A model generated the notes under the pieces. It searched no databases. It saw nothing but the letters and a program-made list of their open reading frames with translations, and was not told the DNA's origin. Shown here one piece after another: positions 46,816 to 57,221 of a DNA stretch of 64,000 nt; positions within the stretch are counted from its first letter, which is position 1; each line of letters begins with the position of its first letter. The stretch lies in the NCBI GenBank assembly GCA_900491605.1, contig UESW01004999.1, positions 498,028 through 562,027 on the forward strand, in the 5' to 3' direction. This stretch comes from Calamus simplicifolius (taxonomy: Eukaryota; Streptophyta; Magnoliopsida; Arecales; Arecaceae). Made by a program: the position numbers and the translations under genes.

Positions 46816-47138
46816 GGAGAGGTGACTTAGTCGTCACAGTGAGTCATGATACCTGGTCCCTGTGAGGCTCGGTGAGGAGTGTCAAGGAGGAATGGGCGGC
46901 GCATGGGTATGCCCATCATTTATGATTTGGCCACTCCCGAGGGAGTGCATTATCGTCAGGTGCCGGCGCTCTTTCCTTTTCACATTTTTCCAAGGGGCGG
47001 CCGATTTAAGAGAGCTTGGGGAGTATTGAAGGCATTTACTGCGAGGGCCCTATGGTCGCCAATTAAAGCGGCGACACGTGGAAAATTCCCATGGGTCGGT
47101 ATTTATGACCTGACTAATCGAGATACTCGCCTGAGGAG

Positions 47139-47580
47139 TATAAATACGGATGAGAGGGGTGCCAGCATTCACCGTCCTTTTTGGTTAGCCTCTCAACAGT
47201 GCTTGACATGGCTTTTTAAGGTGGAGAGCAATCATCTAATAGATTAAGCATAGTGATCAACGGCCATAGGGGCTCCGAGGGGAGTCACCCCACCATCGTA
47301 GTTGATGGCCTGGCCCTAGCATCAGCCTTCGCAAGCCACGAGCAGCTTGAGAAGGTAGTTGAGGAGTATCTTGCCGTCTTTGTGAGGGAGACCGAGGCCC
47401 TTCATCGGGTCGTACGTCGGCAGGAGGAGGAGATTGCATCCCTCTGCCAGCAAGTCGCCAGAATGTCCCACCATGTGGAAGACTCGGCAGCTCCCGGGGG
47501 AAGGCGTTAGGTCCCTGCGAGGGCCACTTTCTTTCTTTTTGTTTTTTCTCCTCTTTTTGTATTTACTTTTCTAATCAATG
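47139..47580 (+). other. Candidate antisense transcription unit in Tat2, small coiled-coil frame
   Basis: On the strand opposite to pol there is a TATA box (GAGTATAAATACGG, 47135-47148). A leader follows, then an open frame at 47253-47510 whose first in-frame codon is GTG, with no ATG before residue 69. The product would be a heptad-like helix (EQLEKVVEEYLAVF, RETEALHRVVRRQEEEI). An A-rich stretch at 47570-47590 may be a polyadenylation region. The position between pol and the 3' LTR matches the antisense ORF of Tat-lineage elements and of Tat1 in this window. Without an ATG it may be the last exon or a decayed remnant. Confidence 0.4.
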
Positions 47581-47997
47581 AAAAAGGCCTTTTTTTGATA
47601 ACCTCTTATTCTCCGAGATCATCGTTTAGCTCAAAGAAAAACCATTCATTTCTGTTTGAATAGTCGGGGAGCCTGGGTGGCTTCACTAGTTTACGCACTG
47701 AGTCATGGCTTCGTTTGAGACAGGCATTTTGGGCGATAGGTTATAGGGGCATTGCCCAGGGATTTTAGTAGCAGGGGGGATTTCCTGACTTTGCCTGGGG
47801 TTCGCGGCCGGTCATGTAGGGCCTGCCGAACCTTTTAGGGGTTTGTTGGAGGTGCATACTTTGTGTCCGTTGACGGTTTTGCATAGTGTGCTTTTTTCAA
47901 ACTGGCCGAAGTTCTGGGGACTGTTTGGAAGTCTTTGGCTTTAATCGGGGCTCGCGTGCTTTGGTTTTTTGCCGGGACTTTAGTTCAAAGAATTATT

Positions 47998-48520
47998 GCT
48001 CGGCCCTGTCGAGGTTCGGAGAGTAGTTGCTCGGCCCAGCCAAGGTTCGGAGAGTAGTTGCTCAGCCCAGCCGAGGTTTGGAGAATTATTGCTCAGCCCA
48101 GCTGAGGTTTGGAGATTAGTTGCTCGGCCCAGCCGAGGTTCGGAGATTTGTGCTCGGCCCAGCCAAGGTTCGGAGATTATTTGCTCGGCCCAGCCGAGGT
48201 TCGGAGATTTGTTGCTCGGCCCAGCCGAGGTTTGGAGATTATTTGCTCGGCCCAACCGAGGTTCGGAGAGTAGTTGCTCAGCCCAGCCGAGGTTCGGAGA
48301 TTAGTTGCTTAGCCGAGGTTCGAAGATTTGTTACTCGGCCCAGCCGAGGTTCGGAGATTTGTTGCTCGGCCCAGCTAAGGTTCGGAGAATCATTGCTCGG
48401 CCCAGCCGAGGTTCGGAGATTTGTTGCTCGGCCTAGCCGAGGTTCGGAGAGTAGTTGCTCGGCCCAGCCGAGGTTCAGAGATTTATTGCTTGACCCAGCC
48501 GAGGTTTGGAGAACTTCCTG
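47998..48520 (+). repeat. 31-bp tandem array in Tat2
   Basis: About 17 units of 31 bases with the core GCCCAGCCGAGGTTCGGAG followed by an AT-richer ATTTGTTGCTCG stretch. CTCGGC and GCCGAG in each unit are inverted copies and can pair. Open frames in several phases come from the periodicity and are not genes. Confidence 0.92.
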
Positions 48521-48674
48521 CTTGAACAGGTAACTCGGTCGTGCCGAGGATTAGTGAGCAGCATCTGTTTCTTTTCACGATTTTTGGTGATATAACTTGT
48601 GGTGATTTATGTCATGAATTATAAAATATTATGTCGACAAAAATTTATGGGAGCGGGCATGTAGAGGGCGTACC

Positions 48675-50025
48675 CTACTGGTAGTACTTGCGGAGATTGT
48701 CTAAATTCCATGTCCGAGGGATAGATCTTCCGCTTAGATCTTGCAGCTTGTAGGTCCCCGATCCAACAATCTCCGCCACTTGGTAGGGGCCTTCCCAGTT
48801 TGGTGCCAGCTTTCCTTGCTCCAGCGGTTTGGAGATAGATGCTTTCCAGAGAATGAGGTCGCCATGCAAGAAAGCTTTCCCTTTGACTTTGGAGGCGTGG
48901 TAGCGGGCCACCCTCTACTGATAGGCGGCCACTCTGATCCGAGCTTTCTCTCTAACCTCCTCTATCAGTCAAGGTTGGTGCGGAGCTGCTCCTCGCTGGC
49001 TTCCTCTGAGTAGCTTTCCACCCGCAGCGAAGGGAGACCTATCTCCACTGGGATAACAGCCTCTGTGCTGAAGGCCATCCGGAATGGGGTTTCGCCTATG
49101 GGTACTCTTAGGGTGGTGCGGTAGGCCCACAGGACATGGTGCAACTCGTCGGCCCACCTGCCTTGGGCCCTAAAGAGCCGAGCTTTGATCCCTTGAAGCA
49201 AAGTCCGGTTGGTTACTTCGGCTGCTCCGTTGGCTTGTGGATGCCCGACCGAGGTAAGGTGGTGACGGATCCCGTGCTCTTCGCAGAACTGCGAAACTTC
49301 GGATTGTCGAATTGCCTGCCATTGTTAGTGATTATAGTGGGCGGGAGGCCGAAATGGCAGATGATGGACCTCCATACGAAATCCCTGGCCCGTGCTTCGG
49401 TTATTTGTGCAACCGCCTCCGCCTCGACCCATTTAGTGAAATAATCGATGGCGACGAATAGAAATTTCCGCTGTCCCATGGCGAGCGGAAACGGGCCGAG
49501 GATGTCCATCCCCCACTTGGCAAAGGGCCAAGCGGAGGATACGGGAACCAGGTTGGCGGAGGGGAGCCTCTGAATGCTCGAGTGCCTCTGGCATGGGTCG
49601 CAAGCTCGGACAAGGTCGTCTGCATCCTTCTGCATGGTCGGCCAATAGTAGCCTTGACGTAGCACCTTGTGACATAGGGACCGGCTTCCCAGATGGTTGC
49701 CACAAATCCCCTCATGCACTTCGCGGAGGGCATAATCTGCTTCAAACGGGCGAAGACATCTGAGCAAGGGCATGGAGAAGGACCATTTGTAGAGTTGACC
49801 GTCGATCAACACATAATGGGTGGCCTGCAGCTTTAGCCTTCTAGCTTCTCTCCGGTCGGACGGAAGTGACCCTTCTTTGAGGTACCTTAGAATGGGGTCG
49901 AACCATGATGGCTCGGCCTCAACTTGCATTACTCGGTCGGCTTCCGCGACACTGGGTCTCTCTAAGATCTCTAGGTGAAATTTTTGCTCGGTGTCCATAG
50001 ATTCCGCCGTTGCCAACCGAGACAA
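48675..50025 (-). pseudogene. Tat2 integrase, broken, catalytic Asp replaced
   Basis: 50025-49213 holds the zinc-binding HHCC region (HEGICGNHLGSRSLCHKVLR, CDPCQRH) and the core (WGMDILGPFP with the first Asp). The second catalytic site reads TNNGRQFD instead of the usual TDNGRQF. The frame shifts just after it, near 49280. 49201-48965 carries LWAYRTTLRVPIGETPF. 48911-48675 carries the C-terminal domain (GDLILWKAS, LAPNWEGPYQV, GTYKLQDL, NLRKYYQ) and the stop. Order and motifs fit a Ty3/gypsy integrase. This copy cannot be active. Confidence 0.87.
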
Positions 50026-50117
50026 CAGGTCGCACGGGCATTCTCAGATCTAGGAATCTGAATAATCTCAATTCAGGAAAATGGGAGAGTAGGCTCCGAA
50101 CCTCTTGAGATATCGGA

Positions 50118-50501
50118 TCATGTTTGGTTCCCGAGCTTCAAACTCCCTCGTACATGACCTGCTACTAGCTGGGAGTCGGTGAAGGCATTAAGTTTCTCCA
50201 CCTTAAGGCTGCGGGCGATTCGGAGACCGGCCAGCAGGGCTTCATACTCAGCTTCGTTGTTGGAGGCTGGGAAGGAGAAGCGGATGCCATATTCAAAGGT
50301 CACCCCCTCGGACTGGTGAGAACCAAGCCCGCACCGAGCGATGAGCGTTGGATGACCCGTCGACATGGAGGAGCCACCGGGCGCCAGTTTTTGGTTCCTC
50401 GGGGAGTCGGGGGTGGAGCCGTCCTCTGGGATGGTACACTCGAGGAGGAATCGGCTAGCACCTGAGCTTTGATGGCCGGGCGAGGCTGAAAAGGATATCA
50501 T
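50118..50501 (-). pseudogene. Tat2 second (archaeal-like) RNase H
   Basis: The frame has the additional RNase H placed between the normal RNase H and the integrase: FPASNNEAEYEALLAGLRIA followed by LNAFTDSQLVAGHVRG, with conserved Glu and Asp. Two RNase H domains are diagnostic for Tat-lineage elements. The first conserved Asp region upstream is out of frame. Confidence 0.8.
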
Positions 50502-50528
50502 GCTCGCTCAGCTCGATGGCCCACTTAG

Positions 50529-51757
50529 TCATTCTCCTGATGTCTCCGGGCGGTGGACCACCGCCTTGATGGGTTGGTCAGTCAGGACTATCACAGAATG
50601 CGCCTGGAAGTACGGTCGCAGCTTCTGAACTGAGGTGATCAAGGCCAACACCATCTTTTCAATTCGGCTATATCTTGTCTCCGCGTCGCGGAGTAGCTGC
50701 TGACATAATAAATTGGCTTCTGGACCTTGTTTCTTCCTGACCAGCACCAAGCAAACGACACCTTCTGAAATAGCCAGATATAGGAATAGTGTCTCGCCAG
50801 GATTTGGACTGCTGAGGAGTGGGGGAGAGCCGAGGTACTTCTTGAGATCTTGAATGATTTTTGACACTCGGGGGTCCACTGGAAGTTCTTAGCCGACCGA
50901 GAGTTTTGAAGAAGGGGAGGCATCTTTCGGCTGAGCGTGCCACGAAGCGGTTGAGAGCCGCTATCCTCCGGTTAGGCGCTGGACTTCTTTAATAGATGCC
51001 GGGGCACCATCTGTTGAAGAGCTTGGATCTTCTGGGGGTTAGCTTCGATGCCCCGCTGGGAGACCATGAAGCCGAGGAACTTCCCAGAGTTAACGCCGAA
51101 GGCGCACTTAGTCGGATTGAGCTTCATCTGATACTTGCGGAGTATTGCAAAGCTCTCGAGAGGTCCTCGACGTGCTGTGATGCTTCTTTGCTTTTGACCA
51201 GCATGTCGTCGACATACACCTCCATGTTCCGGCCGATTTGCTCCTTGAATACTTTGTTGACCAGCCTTTGGTAGGTGGCTCCTGCATTTTTAAGACCAAA
51301 AGGCATAACACGGTAACAGTAAGTACCTCGGTCGGTTATGAAGGCGGTCTTTTCTTCATCTTCGGGGCCATCCGAATCTGGTTGTAGCCGGAATATGCGT
51401 CCATGAATGTCAGCATTTGATGACCCGAGGTGGCATCCACAAGTTGATCAATCCGGGGGAGAGGGAAGCTGTCCTTCGGGCATGCTTTGTTGAGGTCGGT
51501 GAAGTCGATGCAAATCCGCCACTTGCCGTTCGACTTCTTCACCATGACGATGTTCGATAGCCAGTTCGGGTAATTTACCTCCGGACGAAGTTCACCTTGA
51601 TGAGTTTATCAACCTCCTCTTCAATAGCCCTCTGCCGCTCTAGGGCAAAGCTCCTCTTCTTTTGCTTGACGGGCCGGTATCTCATCCACGTTAAGGCGGT
51701 GGACGAGAACCTCAGGACTGATTCCCGGCATGTCGGAGGCGGACCAAGCGAAAACAT
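50529..51757 (-). pseudogene. Tat2 reverse transcriptase and first RNase H
   Basis: Pieces read right to left. 51757-51575 has RQRAIEEEVDKLIKVNFVRR. 51545-51336 has MVKKSNGKWRICIDFTDLNK, FPLPRIDQLVD and FMDAYSGYNQI. 51306-51124 has MPFGLKNAGATYQRLVNKVF and the catalytic YVDDMLVKS. 50879-50529 is RNase H (LYLAISEGVVCLVLVR, TRYSRIEKMVLALI, VLTDQPIK). All motifs are Ty3/gypsy type. At least four frame changes interrupt it. Confidence 0.88.
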
Positions 51758-52388
51758 CGGCGTTGCTCCGGAGGAAGTTGATCAGCTCTGCCGAGGTTCG
51801 CCTTTCAGCAGCGACCCAATCTTTATGGTTCGGTCGGGACAAGCCTCATCCAGCGGCACTTCCTCCAGTTCCTCGGCTGGTTCTCCTCGCTGTTCGGCAA
51901 AGTCCTCCCGAGCGTCCAGCCCGTCAACCTCCGGCATTCTAGACTGAAGGCTGGTGATGAAGCACTGTTGAGCCATGGTTTGGCTTCCTTGGACAACTCC
52001 AACTCCCCGCCTGGTGGGGAATTTCATAGACAGGTGTGGGATGGAGACAACTGCCTTGAGGGACATCAGGCCGGGTCTCCCAAATATTGCGTTGTAGGGC
52101 GACCTGAGTTTAGTTACTAGGAAGTCCGTGTGAATAGTGGCCACAAGGGGCCAGGTTCCCGCGCGAACGTTAAGGTTACGACCCCTTCCGGGATGATGAC
52201 GTCGCCTGTGAACCCCATTAGGGTGGAATCCATGGCTCGAAGGTTTTCCATGAGCAGTCTCATCTTGGCAAACACATCGAGGTACAAAACATTCACAGAA
52301 CTTCCACTGTCAACGAGGATCCGGCTTACATCATAGTCATTAAATTGAGGGATACAACTAGTGCATCGTCATGGGGAACTGTATCCCT
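51758..52388 (-). pseudogene. Tat2 protease and pre-RT region
   Basis: 52144-51782 contains IHTDFLVTKLRSPYNAIFGR and LMSLKAVVSIPHLSMKFPT, the usual text after a gypsy aspartic protease. 51842-51621 continues toward the RT (SNADVFAWSASDMPGI). The protease active site lies in the broken stretch 52144-52388, where SGSSVNVL-like text is visible in another frame. Confidence 0.7.
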
Positions 52389-54002
52389 TCAGAGATCATC
52401 GTCGGAGAAGGAGAGCTCGCCCGTCCGTGCTTTCTTTGGCACCGATCCTTCGTCATCATTTCTGGAGCTCGAGCCACCGGCCTCCTCGATCATGTTGATG
52501 TGGCCGATTACGGCGGATTTGGTGGGGGAGGAGGTTGTTGAAGCTCGGGCTAGCGATCCCCCCTTGTCCTGGCTCGGTGCCCTCCTGAATTGGTTCAGTC
52601 GGCCCCGTTGAATCAGCCTCTCAATCTCATTTTTCAGCTGCCAGCATTCCTCAGTGTCATGGCCGTGCTCCCGGTGGTAGCGGCAGTATTTGGGGTCCCT
52701 TCGGGTTGGGTTCCCTCGGAGAGGAGCTGGCTGGGGAGCTGGCGCTCTATCTCCATGAGAATTTGCGCCCTGGGTACAGTGAGTGGAGTGTACCGGTCGA
52801 ATCGCCTGGGCGGCTCCGGGAGCGATTTCTCGGCGGTGGTGGGGGAGCTCTTTGGCGGCGAGGTGGACTTGGCCGACGGATGGGTTGCCTGTCAGGACCT
52901 TTGGGTTCTTTCTTCTTTGCCAGCTCGGTGCGGGCAACTCTCCGCGATTCTTCGACCCTGGCGTATTTGTCTGCCAGGGCCATCATATCGGAGAGGTTTG
53001 GGGGGTAGCTGACTTCCATCGCCAGGTAGAAGTCGCTCTCTTTCGAAACTCCCCCACCAAGGCGGACATAGCCACCTCATGATTAAGGTGGTCCACCTCC
53101 AGTATGGCCTCGTTGAAGTGGCCAAGGTAGTTTCTCAAGGACTCCCCCTCTCTCTGCTTAACTTCGGAGAGGGAGTCGGATCTCCGCCGGTGATGGTAGC
53201 TACTGACGAACTGGCCAATAAAAAGATGGCTCAGCTCGTCAAATGAATCAACGGAACCTGGTTTCAAGGCGTTGAACCAGGTTCGGGCAGATCCTCTGAG
53301 GGTGGAGGGGAAGGCGCGGCAGAGGATTACGTCGGATGCTCCGTGGAACATCATTATTGACCGGAAGCTGCTGAGATGATCATCCGGGTCAGAAGAGCCG
53401 TGGTAGGGCTCGACGCGGGTAGTTTGACATGGGAGGGAATCACTTCCTCCATGATCCCTTTGGAGATGCCCTGCTCCGCCTTAGGCTGAGGCGGATGGGC
53501 CTGCTTGGCGGCGTCCAGTTCCTGACGCATCTCTCAGATTTGTCGACGATCTCCTCTTCAGAAGTAAGAGAGGAGCTGGCGGGGAGAGCGCAGGGACGGC
53601 GTTGAATCATGGCGGGAGGACACCGAGGAAAGGGTCCGGGCTTGTCGAGATCTGGGAGGATCCCTGTTACAGTCGCCTCGCGGGACCGGTTTGTCCCCTT
53701 TGGTCGGTGTGGGGGGTCCGTAGCTTCATGCGGACCAGAGGAGGAGGTGGCCGGAGAGGAAGGAGTTGCGGCCTCCCTATGAGGGTGCAAAGCAGGGGCA
53801 GCTGCGAAACGCTCCTGAACCAGGTGGGTCAGGGCTTGGACCTGCTGGACCAGCATAGCGAACTGGTCCTGGGTCACCGGATGGCTGGTGGTGATGGGGT
53901 CTCAACTGGCGGAGGCTGCGGCGCTGTGTTGCCTATCGGATCAGGTCTTTGAGTGACGACCTGGTCCTGGGCTTCAAAGGTTGCTCTTCTCCGATTAGCC
54001 AT
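52389..54002 (-). pseudogene. Tat2 gag
   Basis: An ATG at 54002 opens the gag frame (MANRRRATFEAQDQ). The frame changes near 53880 into 53877-53440 (QFAMLVQQVQALTHLVQERF). 53354-52983 has the retrotransposon gag core (AFPSTLRGSARTWFNAL, SFDELSHLFIGQFVSSYHHR, GESLRNYLGHFNEA). 52937-52389 ends with CRYHREHGHDTEECWQLKNE, a nucleic-acid-binding Cys/His cluster. It forms the particle shell and packages RNA. It is broken by at least three frameshifts. Confidence 0.85.
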
Positions 54003-54069
54003 TGGAGAGGTTCTACTCCAGATCGAGATCCTTGTCTCCTTTCTTCAAGTTTTAACGGGACTTGAGGCC

Positions 54070-54084
54070 CTTCCTCTAGCGCCA
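54070..54084 (-). other. Candidate primer binding site of Tat2
   Basis: The minus strand reads TGGCGCTAGAGGAAGG, three bases inside the LTR start at 54088. The position and the TGGCGC start fit a gypsy primer site. The matching tRNA was not determined. Confidence 0.6.
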
Positions 54085-54087
54085 ATA

Positions 54088-54574
54088 TGTTGCCGCCGGA
54101 TCTGTCCTCCGACTCGGCATGGTCGATCTCCTGGTCTGGGCTTTCTCCTGGGCGGACCTGCACAGAAGTCCTCGCGCGAGAGGCGTTGGGGGTGGCCCTC
54201 CGCGAAAGACCCTCCGACGCTCAAGTCAGTGGGGATCGGTGATCAACAGGAAATGGGAAGAGGGATCTCTCCGGGAAGTCTCTCCAAGGGTGGCCGATCG
54301 GGAGCCCCCGGCTCACTCTCGCTCTCCTCCACTGCTCGTCGGCGCTCCCCTGGAGCTCCCGATCGGCCACCCCTGGAGAGACTTTCCGGAGAGATCCCTC
54401 TCCATATTTTCTGTTGATCACCGATCCCTACTGACTTGAGCATTGGAGGGTCTTCCGTGGAGGGCCACCCTCAACGCCTCTCGCACGAGGACTTTTGTGC
54501 AGTTCCGCCCAAGAGGAAGCCCAGACCAGGAGATCGACCATGTCTGAATCGAAGGACAGATCCCGGCGGCAATA
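54088..54574. repeat. Large inverted repeat: truncated 5' LTR joined to an inverted LTR copy
   Basis: 54088-54305 is the start of the LTR in the element's orientation. From about 54306 the sequence is the reverse complement of the same LTR start, ending GGCGGCAA at 54572. The arms (about 54088-54303 and 54357-54574) pair over more than 200 bases with scattered mismatches, around a ~55-base loop. The inverted part extends further into the LTR than the direct part, so it is not a simple fold-back copy of its neighbour. Confidence 0.9.
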
Positions 54575-56351
54575 ATATATAAATATTTTATTAAAAGTTA
54601 GTTTCAATTAATTATGTGTAGGGTAGGGGTACTGAAAAAACTGAAAAGTAAGTTATGTGTATGTGTGCCACTACCGGTGTAACAAGTTCATTAGGAATAT
54701 GAAGGATATAACAGCGCAATATAGATCATACATCTAACAGTGTTTGGAAAAAGATGGCAATGGCAGTGACGAAGGCAATACCGGCGCTCCGTTGGATAGG
54801 TTAAATAGACAAAAGATTTTTCACCATATTATTTTGATTTATTTATAAAAATTTTAGAAAAAATAACAAAAGAAGCATTGTAATGCCGTAATAAAATCTT
54901 AATTTGTTAGGCATCATAAATTTGACTCTTTTAGTTAGTTTGTTTTTGTATTTTATTTTATTTTATTTTTTTAGAAAAGTTTATGGTACAGGTCTAGAAG
55001 AGCATTCTCCCACACCCTTTTGATATATTTTGAAGATCAAAACTAGAGCCAAAGATCACCTTTAATCTGATTTTTCATTGAAAAATAAAGGAAACATGCA
55101 ATCTAAAATTTTAGATGAAAGAAATTTATACCTAAAATTTTGGTGGTTCTCAAGTAAGACGAGATAGAAATTTTCTTGCAGCTAGTCCAACCACACGAGG
55201 TCTACCGATGATCCTAATGAGAAGAAAAACAAGAGAGACAACACGATTCTCTGCTTTCTTTTCTTATCTCTTCTCATAATCAACTCACTTGAATCAGTTT
55301 CACATGGCCTTCGTACCAAAATTAAATGTGGATCACATGGCCTTGGGACCAAGATTAAATGTGGATCAAGCCCCATGGTAATAGATCGAATAAATATATA
55401 ACACCTTTTCTCTTTAGCTAATCAAAAAACAGTCCCCAGAGTGATGTTGGAAATATATATATACGTAATATGTTTTATCCCATCACAAACACCAACAAAG
55501 ACCCTGGACGAGCGTATATTGAATTAAAATGATTCCATCTATGATACTAAATAAAATCTTACTAGAATGGTGCTAATTGAGGTATTCTCACTAACATAAC
55601 CATTTGACAACTTAATTGCAAGATTTTTATTAAAAATAATAAAATTTAATAAACTAACAAAGAAAAATAATAAAAGCACATAATTTCAGCTTTCTTATAA
55701 GTTTGAGGGCAAAGGAAGCCAATTACATTGAGCAGCACAAAGGAGAATTTCTAATAAAGGAAAAGTCTTTGTATATCGCCTCGGATTGTTTTGGATCTTT
55801 GGAGGAAAAGAAAGGGAGAGTAAATAGAAGTACCGCATGGAAAGGAAAGTAAAGAAATGGTTAGGATGAAAAGGAAATTTTTGGAGGAAAAGGAAAGGAA
55901 GAGTAAAAAGAAGTATGGGATGGAAGGAAAAGGAAAGAAATGGTTGGGATGAAAAGGAAAAAGAAAGGTAATATCAATTATCTTGTTTGATACGAATGAA
56001 AAGGAAAGAAAAAAAAGGAGAAAGAGCCATATGATAATTATACCCGTTTAGAGAACGAAAGAATGAAAAATAAAAATAAAAAATATTTTATCTTCCAAAA
56101 AAATATAACTTAAACATATTTCCTTCTTTCAGCTTATCCTTGATATGTGATTAACAAATTTACCTTCTTTAAGAAGAAATAAGAAACCAATTACTCTCAT
56201 TCCTTCTTTCTCTCTCTTTTACTTTTTCTAAACAAATTCGTTGAGGAAGAAATAGGAATCTAAAAGGTCTTACTGGCTATTGTTGTAGATTCTATCTTTT
56301 TTTTATTTTTTTTTAAAAAATTAAAGTCTCAATCCCAACCAACCGGCAACC
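54575..56351. other. Intergenic region upstream of the glycosyltransferase
   Basis: AT-rich, no gene. Around 55797-55951 a purine-rich phrase of about 75 bases (TTTGGAGGAAAAG, GAAATGGTT-GGATGAAAAGGAAA) occurs twice in tandem. I see no CACTA, MITE or LTR ends. Confidence 0.55.
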
Positions 56352-56441
56352 ACTCATTGATCCCACCAACTAATGTTCTTCTACACCTTCCGTAGAACTC
56401 ATTGATCCCACCAACTTATGTTCTTCTACACCATCAGTAGA
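56352..56441. repeat. 45-bp tandem pair upstream of the UGT
   Basis: 56352-56396 and 56397-56441 are near-identical 45-base units (ACTCATTGATCCCACCAACT followed by ATGTTCTTCTACACC). Confidence 0.88.
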
Positions 56442-56463
56442 ATTTGACATTCATCCCACCGTT

Positions 56464-56473
56464 GCTCTGATAC

Positions 56474-56475
<2 letters not shown>
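56464..56475 (-). other. Orphan copia-type primer-binding-site match
   Basis: The minus strand reads TGGTATCAGAGC, identical to the element A primer site, 40 bases upstream of the UGT start codon. No LTR can be recognised beside it. It may be chance or a retrotransposon scar. Confidence 0.4.

Positions 56476-56476
<1 letters not shown>

Positions 56477-56515
<39 letters not shown>
56477..56515. repeat. (CT)n microsatellite abutting the UGT start codon
   Basis: About 19 CT units run directly into the ATG at 56516. CT-rich leaders are common in plant 5' UTRs. Confidence 0.92.
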
Positions 56516-56517
<2 letters not shown>

Positions 56518-57221
56518 GGCGACCCAGCACATTGTGATGTTTCCATTCATGGCTCAAGGGCACATCATCCCCTTCCTGGCCTTGGCAAAGCTCATAGAGC
56601 GAAGAAACCCAGGGTACATCATCACCCTTGTAAACACTCCCCTCAACATCCAAAAGCTCAGACCCTCCGTCCCTCCCAGATCCAACATCCTTCTCAGGGA
56701 GCTCCCTTTCTGTAGCTCTGACCATGGGCTCCCCCCTAACTCCGAGAACACCGACTCCTTGACTCACCACCACATTATTGGGCTCATGCATGCTTCAGAG
56801 TCTCTCCAACCTCACTTCGAGGACTTCATCTCTGACATAACCCAGCAGAAGGGCCGTCCCCTTTGTATAATCGCTGATGTCTTCGTTGGCTGGACTCTTG
56901 GTGTCGCCAAGAGGCTTGGCATCTTCCATGTTACGTTCTCCACCTCTGGAGCCTATGGAACGGCAGCCTTGATGTCTCTGTGGCTGCATTTGCCTCACAG
57001 GCACAGTGACTCCGAAGAGTTCAGCACACCAGGCTTCCCAGAAACACACCGGCTCCACGTTTCTCAGCTATCTAATTACATGAGAGCAGCTGATGGCACT
57101 GATCCCTTGTCTACCTTCTTCCAAAAACACATACTGCTGTGTCGGCAATCAAATGCGACGCTATGCAACACAGTGGAGGAAGTAGAATCATTGGGATTGC
57201 AGTTGCTCCAGAAGATGACTG
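56516..57221 (+). pseudogene. UDP-glycosyltransferase (UGT92-like), N-terminal half, interrupted
   Basis: The frame from the ATG at 56516 gives 235 codons of a plant family-1 glycosyltransferase, which moves sugar from a UDP-sugar to small molecules in the cytosol. His16 in the FPFMAQGHIIPF motif is the catalytic base, and Asp121 in CIIADVFVGW is its likely partner. The acceptor-binding half follows (TFSTSGAYGTAALMSLW, NTVEEVES). Reading is perfect until codon 235 (QKMT), where the LTR of copia element C begins at 57222. The HIVMFPFMAQGHIIPFLALA start resembles the UGT92 group, but that assignment is tentative. The remainder of the gene resumes at 62496. Confidence 0.88.

Larger units (their letters stand above)
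46191..48674. other. Tat2 3' non-coding region and LTR interior
   Basis: This region has no pol-type coding. It contains a plus-sense AATAAA at about 46460, a short 31-bp repeat array at 46680-46815, a possible antisense transcription unit at 47139-47580 and the main 31-bp array at 47998-48520. It is G+C-rich relative to the flanks outside the element. Confidence 0.6.
45839..54574 (-). mobile_element. Tat-lineage gypsy element (Tat2), minus strand, with inverted LTR fragment at the right end
   Basis: The element is bounded by TGTTGCCGCC on the left and GGCGGCAATA on the right. It contains, right to left, a primer binding site, gag, protease, RT, two RNase H regions and integrase of the Ty3/gypsy type. 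The second, archaeal-like RNase H before the integrase is the mark of the Tat lineage. A non-coding 3' part carries a 31-bp repeat array and an antisense unit. The 5' LTR is reduced to 54088-54305 and is joined to an inverted LTR piece. No target duplication was found. Where the left LTR ends inside 46190-48670 could not be fixed. Confidence 0.8.

Noticed and set aside
46879..47247. 122-codon plus-strand frame in Tat2
   Set aside because: No ATG at its start, spans the antisense TATA box, no family resemblance; probably chance in GC-richer DNA.
47980..48533. Open frames of 91-137 codons with repeated GSE/ARPS text
   Set aside because: Periodic translation of the 31-bp array, open on both strands.
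56426..57058. Minus-strand frames across the UGT, one with an Arg-Glu repeat
   Set aside because: Antisense shadow of the UGT coding region, with the repeat coming from (CT)n.
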